Assembly: GCF_900187645.1 (NCBI RefSeq)
Contig: NZ_FYEE01000014.1
Location: 1-64,000 of the forward strand
DNA: 64,000 bases
Reading direction: 5' to 3'
Source of the DNA: Pseudomonas sp. Irchel 3E20
GTDB lineage: Bacteria; Pseudomonadota; Gammaproteobacteria; Pseudomonadales; Pseudomonadaceae
Each line of letters opens with the position of its first letter. The first letter of the stretch is position 1. The notes under the pieces were generated by a model. That model was not told the DNA's origin. It did not search any database and saw only the letters and a program-made list of their open reading frames with translations. The translations under genes and the position numbers were made by a program. Shown in pieces: positions 59,053-64,000 of the stretch.

Positions 59053-59295
59053 CTAGGCGTCGCCGTAGCGCCACTTGCGCATGTCGGCCTCGATGGCCGC
59101 GCACATCTGCGCATCCATGTGCTGCACCCGGTTGGCCTGGCAGAACTGGGCGAAGGCCGGGCGCGGCATGACCAGTTCGACATACAGGTCGGGCGTGCCG
59201 ATGGCGAAGTCGAACTCGACGAAAGTGGCGGCTTCGTCACTGCGTACCCGCACATAGCGCGGCAAACGGTCGAACGGGGTGGATGGGGTGGGCAT
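59053..59295 (-). CDS. dmpK: Phenol hydroxylase assembly protein (P0)
   Basis: An 80-aa protein, first in the operon. I take the ATG at 59295, six bases after GAGGAG; a TTG two codons earlier is too close to the ribosome site. It shows RYVRVRSDEAATFVEFDF and AFCQANRV-like FCQANRVQHMD. DmpK is known to help the oxygenase acquire iron and is not needed for catalysis itself. Confidence 0.93.
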   Translation of the reverse strand: MPTPSTPFDRLPRYVRVRSDEAATFVEFDFAIGTPDLYVELVMPRPAFAQFCQANRVQHMDAQMCAAIEADMRKWRYGDA

Positions 59296-59327
59296 GCTCA
59301 ACTCCTCACAGGGGCCAGAGGGGCTAG

Positions 59328-59343
59328 AGCAATGGCTGTGCCA
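59328..59343 (-). promoter_or_regulatory. Sigma-54 promoter of the dmp operon
   Basis: On the minus strand TGGCAC-AGCCA-TTGCT is a perfect -24/-12 element, 33 bases before the dmpK start. This is the counterpart of the Po promoter of the dmp system, driven by DmpR. Confidence 0.93.
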
Positions 59344-59372
59344 GGACCGTTTCCAGAACCTTGGATTATTTC

Positions 59373-59385
59373 TATCCCATTGATT
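59373..59385 (-). promoter_or_regulatory. IHF-binding site candidate
   Basis: On the minus strand AATCAATGGGATA matches the IHF consensus WATCAANNNNTTR with one difference. It lies between the activator sites and the sigma-54 promoter, where IHF-induced bending helps DmpR/XylR-type activators reach the polymerase. Confidence 0.5.
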
Positions 59386-59472
59386 TACATCGTTAATAAA
59401 TCAACTTAGGGAGCGCGCCGGGGTGCCTGGACGGTCTCGACCCCAGCCCGGGCGAGCGGGGTTTTTCATCAT

Positions 59473-59512
59473 TTGATCCATCGCCCCAAGGACGTTTGAG
59501 CAAATGGTGCAA
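59473..59512. promoter_or_regulatory. Two DmpR-type upstream activator sites
   Basis: Two 17-bp elements of the form TTG..CAA lie at 59473-59489 (TTGATCCATCGCCCCAA) and 59496-59512 (TTGAGCAAATGGTGCAA). The second, read on the minus strand, gives TTGCACCATTTGCTCAA, close to the XylR/DmpR site TTGATCAATTTGCTCAA as I recall it. They sit about 130-170 bases before the sigma-54 promoter, the usual distance. Confidence 0.7.
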
Positions 59513-59647
59513 GGCGCTGTGGCAATTGACTTTCGCGGCGAATTCAGGCCGTTTAATAAGCGCCTGAAAGCAACCTGTGGGCGCCTGCCACACCGCCACA
59601 GGCAATACCCAAAGTCCCTACTAAAAAAACAACAGGGGTTAGCGTGC

Positions 59648-61330
59648 ATGAGCATCAAATACCGGGCCACGGAGCACGCTCCGCTGGTCAAGGACCTGGC
59701 CGAACGCATCCGATTCCTGGGCAGCGAAGGCAAAATCTGGCTCGACGAACAACGCATGTTGCTGATGCAGGTGTCGGCCATGGCGTCGTGCCGGCGCGAG
59801 TTGATCGAGATGATCGGCGAAGAACGGGCCAAGGGTTTCTTCCTGCGCCTGGGCTATCAGTCGGGCCTCAAGGACGCCGAACTTGCCCGCAAACTTCGCC
59901 CTAATGGCAGCGATATCGAGATGTTTCTCACCGGCCCGCAACTGCATTCCCTCAAGGGCATGGTCAATGTGCGGCCGCTGAAAATGGACATCGACCTGGA
60001 GCGCGGCCACTTCTACGCCGACATCGAATGGCTCGATTCCTTCGAGGTGGAAAACCATCAGAGCGAGCACCTGCCCTCGCACCAACCGGTGTGCTGGATG
60101 CTGCTGGGTTACGCCATCAGCTACACCTCGCTTTTCGTCGGGCGCCAGATCATCTTCAAGGAAATCAGCTGCCGCGGCTGCGGTGACCTGCACTGCCGGA
60201 TCATCGGCAAACCCGCCGAGCAATGGGACGACGCCGACGCCTTTATGCGTTATTTCCAGAGCGACCCGATCATCGAAGAGCTGCACAGCCTCAAGATCCA
60301 GATCGAGAGCCTGAACCAGCGCCTGGAACTGCGCGCCGGGCAGTTCTATGGCATTGGCCAGTCGGCGATCTACCGCAAGACCTGCGCCCTGATCGACAAG
60401 GCCGCGCCGGGCAAGACCTCGGTGCTGCTGACCGGCGAAACCGGGGTGGGCAAGGAAATCATCGCCCGCAGCGTACACCTGCGCAGCGAGCGCGCCGACG
60501 GGCCGTTCATTGCCCTCAACTGCGCGGCAATCCCGGCGGACCTGATCGAATCGGAGCTGTTCGGCGTGGAGAAAGGCGCGTTCACCGGCGCCCACCAATC
60601 ACGCATGGGGCGCTTCGAGCGGGCCAATGGCGGCACCCTGTTTCTCGATGAAATCGTCGAACTCACGCCCAGGGCCCAGGCCAGCCTGCTACGGGTGTTG
60701 CAGGAAGGCGAACTGGAACGGGTGGGCGACAACCAGACCCGCCGCGTCGATGTGCGGGTCATCGCCGCCACCCATGAAGATTTGGCCCAAGCCGTCAAGG
60801 CCGGGCGTTTTCGCGCCGACCTGTATTACCGCCTGAACGTCTACCCGGTGAAAATCCCCGCCCTGCGCGAGCGCCGCGAGGACATCCCGCTGCTGATCGA
60901 ACACTTCCTCGACAAGCTCCACGCCACCTACCCGAAGAAAAACCTTGGCCTCTCCGACCGCGCCCTGGAGGCCTGCATGCGCTACGACTGGCCAGGCAAT
61001 ATCCGCGAGTTGGAGAACCTGATCGAACGTGGGGTGATTATCACCGACCACAACCAAAGCATCTGCGTCGACGCCCTGTTCCCGCACCTGGGCGACGAAG
61101 CCCAGAGCATTGGCCTGGGCAGCGACGGCAACCTGGTCAGCCAGGAACGGGACGTGGCCAGCGATTGGGCCGAACAACTGATGGACCGTGGCCTGAGCCT
61201 GGAACAGGTCGAACAGGCCATGCTCAACAGCGCCCTGCAACGGGCCGGGCAGAACGTCTCCGAAGCCGCACGCCTGCTGGGCATGACCCGCCCGGCGTTG
61301 GCCTATCGCTTGAAAAAAGCGCCGTTGTAG
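59648..61330 (+). CDS. dmpR: DmpR-type phenol-responsive sigma-54 activator
   Basis: A 560-aa regulator, divergent from dmpK. The ATG at 59648 aligns with the start of DmpR (MPIKYKP..); the frame upstream is chance. The N-terminal sensory domain (about 1-210) ends with the V4R-type SCRGCGDLHCRIIGKPAEQW, which binds the aromatic effector. The AAA+ domain has Walker A GETGVGKE, the sigma-54 contact loop KGAFTGAHQ and Walker B TLFLDEIVE; the C-terminal helix-turn-helix is VSEAARLLGMTRPALAYRLK. Phenols are known to relieve repression by the sensory domain and allow activation of the dmp promoter. Confidence 0.96.
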   Translation: MSIKYRATEHAPLVKDLAERIRFLGSEGKIWLDEQRMLLMQVSAMASCRRELIEMIGEERAKGFFLRLGYQSGLKDAELARKLRPNGSDIEMFLTGPQLHSLKGMVNVRPLKMDIDLERGHFYADIEWLDSFEVENHQSEHLPSHQPVCWMLLGYAISYTSLFVGRQIIFKEISCRGCGDLHCRIIGKPAEQWDDADAFMRYFQSDPIIEELHSLKIQIESLNQRLELRAGQFYGIGQSAIYRKTCALIDKAAPGKTSVLLTGETGVGKEIIARSVHLRSERADGPFIALNCAAIPADLIESELFGVEKGAFTGAHQSRMGRFERANGGTLFLDEIVELTPRAQASLLRVLQEGELERVGDNQTRRVDVRVIAATHEDLAQAVKAGRFRADLYYRLNVYPVKIPALRERREDIPLLIEHFLDKLHATYPKKNLGLSDRALEACMRYDWPGNIRELENLIERGVIITDHNQSICVDALFPHLGDEAQSIGLGSDGNLVSQERDVASDWAEQLMDRGLSLEQVEQAMLNSALQRAGQNVSEAARLLGMTRPALAYRLKKAPL

Positions 61331-61370
61331 CAAGGGCTTGCGACAGAGGGGAGCGGTGCGTCAGGGCTGC

Positions 61371-61472
61371 CGCCATCGCGGGCAAGGCCCGCTCCCACAG
61401 AGGCTGCGGCTTGCCACACATCCCGCCAGCACCACGCCTCCACGGTGGGAGCGGGCCTCGCCCGCGATAGGG
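61371..61472. repeat. REP doublet
   Basis: CGCCATCGCGGGCAAGGCCCGCTCCCACAG at 61371-61400 and its inverse GGTGGGAGCGGGCCTCGCCCGCGATAGGG at 61444-61472, outward-facing relative to most doublets here. With the Fur site it fills the 287-base gap after dmpR. Confidence 0.8.
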
Positions 61473-61543
61473 CCGGTACAGGCGATGCACTGCTGGCGGC
61501 AGGAGGGCGGCTATCACCGTTGAGGCCTATCACCGGAAAAATT

Positions 61544-61562
61544 GACAATAATCATTATTATT
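61544..61562. promoter_or_regulatory. Fur box
   Basis: GACAATAATCATTATTATT contains the perfect inverted repeat AATAATCATTATT (61547-61559) and matches the 19-bp Fur consensus GATAATGATAATCATTATC well. It starts 74 bases before ftrA and overlaps TTGACA (61542-61547), a likely -35 element, so iron-replete Fur would block transcription. Confidence 0.85.
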
Positions 61563-61617
61563 CGCAGCAAAGCTTCCTAGACTCGGGTTCCCACTCCCTC
61601 GAGCCCAGGAAATTCCC

Positions 61618-62148
61618 ATGCGCACGCCCGTTTCGCTGTCTGTTGCCCTGCTGCTTCTGTCGCCCCTGGCCCAGGCCAAGGAATACCCGATTGGCGAACC
61701 GCAGTTCTGCCCTGGGCTGGAGGTGGGCGCGGTGTATTTGCAACCCATCGAGATGGCGCCAGCGGGGATGATGCGCGCCACCGCCGATTCCGATGTGCAC
61801 CTGGAAGCCGATATCCGCGCCACCGCCGACAACCGCCAGGGCTTTCAGGAAGGCAGTTTCGTGCCCTACCTGAATGTGGCCTTCAGTTTGAAAAAACAGG
61901 GCGCCAGCGACGAGATCAAAGGGGATTTCCACGCCATGGTGGCCAATGACGGGCCGCACTACGGCGACAACGTCAAGTTGCTCGGCCCAGGCAAGTACCA
62001 GCTCACGTTCACTGTGCTACCACCCTCGGGCCACGCTTCGCTGGGCCGCCACACCGACAAGGAAACCGGCGTCGAACCCTGGTTCGAGCGCTGCGAACTC
62101 CAGTACGAATTCGTCTACGCGGGGATCGGCAAGAAAGGCGGCTATTGA
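61618..62148 (+). CDS. ftrA: Periplasmic ferrous iron-binding protein, P19/FtrA family
   Basis: A 176-aa protein with a signal peptide ending LAQA-KEYPIGEP. The P19 fold is marked by GAVYLQPIEMAP, DVHLEADIRAT, FVPYLNVAF and DGPHYGDNVKL, which contain the Met, His and Glu residues of the copper/iron site. It delivers ferrous iron to the FTR1 permease. First gene of a Fur-regulated four-gene operon; the next ATG follows the stop directly. Confidence 0.92.
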   Translation: MRTPVSLSVALLLLSPLAQAKEYPIGEPQFCPGLEVGAVYLQPIEMAPAGMMRATADSDVHLEADIRATADNRQGFQEGSFVPYLNVAFSLKKQGASDEIKGDFHAMVANDGPHYGDNVKLLGPGKYQLTFTVLPPSGHASLGRHTDKETGVEPWFERCELQYEFVYAGIGKKGGY

Positions 62149-62502
62149 ATGGCGATCCCTTCCCGCTTCGCCCAGACCCACCGGCGCTTCGGCGCGCTGC
62201 TGTTGGCCCTGGCGGTCACGCCGCTGGCCGCCGCGCCGCTGCCCACCTATGAGCTGAGCATCGACGACGGCCATTTCACCCCGGCCCTGTTGGAAGTACC
62301 GGCGGGGCTGCGGTTCAAGATCGTGCTCAAGAACATCGGCCAAGGCCCGGCGGAGTTCGAGAGCACGCCGCTACGGGTGGAAAAGGTGCTGTCGCCGGGG
62401 GTGACCACCTTCGTCGTGATCCACCCGCTCAAGCCTGGCCACTATCCGTTCTTCGACGAGTTCCACCCGCAATTGCCCGAGGGCGGCATTCTCGCCCGCT
62501 AA
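62149..62502 (+). CDS. ftrB: Periplasmic cupredoxin-domain protein (FtrB)
   Basis: A 117-aa protein with a signal peptide ending PLAAAPLP. The cupredoxin fold is seen in FTPALLEVPAGLRFKIVLKN (quoted start FTPALLEVPAG), GPAEFES and HPLKPGHYPFFDEFHP. The usual Cys copper ligand is absent, as in the EfeO-N/FtrB group. It probably oxidises or relays ferrous iron for the permease. Confidence 0.88.
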   Translation: MAIPSRFAQTHRRFGALLLALAVTPLAAAPLPTYELSIDDGHFTPALLEVPAGLRFKIVLKNIGQGPAEFESTPLRVEKVLSPGVTTFVVIHPLKPGHYPFFDEFHPQLPEGGILAR

Positions 62503-62517
62503 CCGCTGGAGCCTTGC

Positions 62518-63372
62518 ATGAATCAATCGATGTTCATCGTCTGGCGCGAAAGTGTCGAAGCCCTGTTGGTGATCGGCATTCTCCAGGCCTGGGTCGGCCA
62601 ACAGGCCCAGGCCTCGCGCCTGCACCGTTTCCTGTGGGGCGGCGTGCTGTTGGGGCTGCTGCTGTCGGGAGTGCTGGCCGGGCTGATCCTGTTTGCTGGC
62701 GAGGCCATGAGCGGCGCGGCCAATGAGTGGTTCCAGGCTGCGCTGACCCTGGTCGCCAGCCTGCTGATCGTGCAGATGGTCAGTTGGATGCACCGCCACG
62801 GCCGCACCCTGCGCCACGACCTGCTGCGCGACGCCGATCACCAGGTGGCGCGCCAGGGCGGCCTCGGCCTGCTATTGCTGGCGATGCTGGCGGTGAGCCG
62901 CGAAGGCAGCGAAACCGTGGTCTTCCTCTATGGCCTGGGCGCGCGCCTGCAAGGCTCGGCCCTGGGCCTGTTCGCCATCGGTGGCGTACTTGGCCTGTTG
63001 CTGGCGGGCCTGACCGTGGCTGTGTTGCACGGCAGCCGCCGGTTCATTTCCTGGCGCAGTTTTTTCGCCATCAGCGAAGTCATTCTCCTGCTGCTGGGCG
63101 CCGCGCTGCTGGTCAGCGCCACCGAGCGCATCGGCGGCCAGTTGCTTGCCCTGGATGTGCCGCAATGGGTGTATGGCGCGGTCGGTGAGGGCCTGTGGGA
63201 CACGGGCCCGTGGTTGGATGACGGCCGTGGCCTGGGCAGTTTCCTCGCCGATTTTGCCGGCTACCGGGCCAGCCCCAGCGCCGCCGTGCTGCTAGCGGTG
63301 GTGGCTTACTGGCTGGGCGTCGGTGGCTGGCTGCGCCGCGCCTCCCGCGAGCGCCTGCCATGTCCGGCCTGA
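62518..63372 (+). CDS. ftrC: FTR1-family iron permease (FtrC)
   Basis: A 284-aa inner-membrane protein with seven helices. The two iron-binding REXXE motifs are both present: WRESVEALLVIG near the N-terminus and SREGSETVVFLYG around residue 125. It imports iron with FtrA and FtrB. GGAG precedes the ATG. It overlaps ftrD by 13 bases. Confidence 0.93.
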   Translation: MNQSMFIVWRESVEALLVIGILQAWVGQQAQASRLHRFLWGGVLLGLLLSGVLAGLILFAGEAMSGAANEWFQAALTLVASLLIVQMVSWMHRHGRTLRHDLLRDADHQVARQGGLGLLLLAMLAVSREGSETVVFLYGLGARLQGSALGLFAIGGVLGLLLAGLTVAVLHGSRRFISWRSFFAISEVILLLLGAALLVSATERIGGQLLALDVPQWVYGAVGEGLWDTGPWLDDGRGLGSFLADFAGYRASPSAAVLLAVVAYWLGVGGWLRRASRERLPCPA

Positions 63373-64000
63373 GCCTGGGCAACCGTTGGCTCGCACGCCT
63401 GGGCGATGGCATGCGCCGCCATGGCGCAGCGATCCGCGCCATGCAATGGGCGGTGGTGCTGTTCTACGCCGTGCTGCTGGTGATCCCCGCGTGGCTGCCG
63501 TTGCCCGACAGCCAGGCGCGGATGCTGGATAACCTGACCCTGTTCGCACAGTTTCTGTTCTGGGGCCTGTGGTGGCCGTTCGTGCTGTTGTCCATCGTCC
63601 TGTTCGGGCGCCTGTGGTGCGGCGTGCTCTGCCCCGAAGGTTCCCTCAGCGAATGGGCCAGCCGCCACGGCCGTGGCCTGGGCGTGCCGCGCTGGCTGCG
63701 CTGGGGTGGTTGGCCGACCCTGGCGTTCTGCCTGACCACCCTCTACGGCCAATTGATAAGCGTCTATGACTACGCCCAGGCCGCGTTGCTGATCCTCGGC
63801 GGCTCCACGGTGGCCGCCGTGGCGGTGGGCCTGATGTTTGTGCGCGGCAAGCGCATCTGGTGCCGCTACCTGTGCCCGGTCAGCGGCGTGTTCGCCCTGC
63901 TCGCGCGCCTGGCCCCGGTGCATTTCGCCGTGGACGAACAACGCTGGCTGGCCAACACCGCCCCGCGCCTACCCCCGCCCAACTGCGCGCCGCTACTGGA
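63360..64000 (+). CDS. ftrD: Polyferredoxin-like membrane protein (FtrD), cut by the window end
   Basis: The first 213 codons, from the ATG at 63360, are inside the window. At least four membrane helices are seen together with the cytoplasmic motifs CGVLCPEGSLSEW and CRYLCPVSGVFALL, the CxxxCP pairs of NapH/NosR/FixG-type proteins; [4Fe-4S] motifs should follow beyond the edge. In FtrABCD systems FtrD is thought to pass electrons for iron release or re-reduction. Confidence 0.88.
   Translation, partial: MSGLSLGNRWLARLGDGMRRHGAAIRAMQWAVVLFYAVLLVIPAWLPLPDSQARMLDNLTLFAQFLFWGLWWPFVLLSIVLFGRLWCGVLCPEGSLSEWASRHGRGLGVPRWLRWGGWPTLAFCLTTLYGQLISVYDYAQAALLILGGSTVAAVAVGLMFVRGKRIWCRYLCPVSGVFALLARLAPVHFAVDEQRWLANTAPRLPPPNCAPLL

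Noticed and set aside
59437..59468. CCCCAGC...GCGGGGTTTTT as an intrinsic terminator in the dmpK-dmpR gap
   Set aside because: The stem is weak and broken, and it would lie upstream of dmpR with no gene to end; left out of the features.

Overview
The window comes from a high-GC Pseudomonas chromosome, most likely of the P. fluorescens group. The evidence is the gene content (nirBD, cobF, selD-mnmH, a dmp-type phenol hydroxylase operon, AruFG-like enzymes, HglS) and the many intergenic REP/REPIN palindromes of the GTGGGAGCGGGC...GCCCGCGATGG type. No tRNA, rRNA, CRISPR array, transposase or prophage gene was seen.

Layout. 1-13 kb is a housekeeping and small-function region: a thiolase tail, two lipoproteins, a LysE-type exporter, a Zn-type HemB, a glutathione transferase, a CSCC-motif permease, selD-mnmH, an AraC regulator beside a YddG-type exporter, and a GNAT enzyme. 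13.3-15.5 kb holds a decayed amino-acid-binding-protein fragment, a DJ-1/PfpI protein and cobF with a CobC-like phosphatase. 15.7-19.7 kb is an RpiR regulator, an N-formylglutamate amidohydrolase and a second AruF/AruG-like pair. 19.8-23.8 kb is a cobalamin-riboswitch-controlled operon (BtuB-like receptor, [2Fe-2S] protein, BtuF-like binding protein). 24-31 kb has a MASE2-GGDEF cyclase, HglS (D-lysine catabolism), a secreted trypsin-like protease next to a large lipoprotein, and a membrane sulfatase-fold enzyme.

31.6-48.8 kb is one long, translationally coupled exopolysaccharide operon of the Wzx/Wzy type. It has UDP-glucuronate supply (ugd, epimerase), a priming sugar-phosphate transferase, a CpsD-like ATPase without the Walker A lysine, an OPX lipoprotein, a Wzz-like protein, three glycosyltransferases, a polymerase, a flippase, two carbohydrate deacetylases, a secreted protein that may be a glycosidase, and a GNAT/FemAB-like acyltransferase. 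I do not recognise it as alginate, Psl or Pel.

49.4-52.7 kb is nirBD. Its leader shows a sigma-54 promoter, two hexaloop hairpins of the ANTAR type and an overlapping intrinsic terminator, which is a readable two-level nitrogen switch. 52.7-53.5 kb is a four-copy 195-bp tandem array of REP-containing units. 53.6-61.3 kb is a phenol hydroxylase operon (dmpKLMNOP plus a SphA/MetA-type outer-membrane protein) with divergent dmpR; the control region carries a sigma-54 promoter, an IHF-like site and two 17-bp activator sites. No catechol cleavage genes follow. 61.5-64 kb is a Fur-box-preceded ferrous iron uptake operon (ftrABCD) that runs off the window end.
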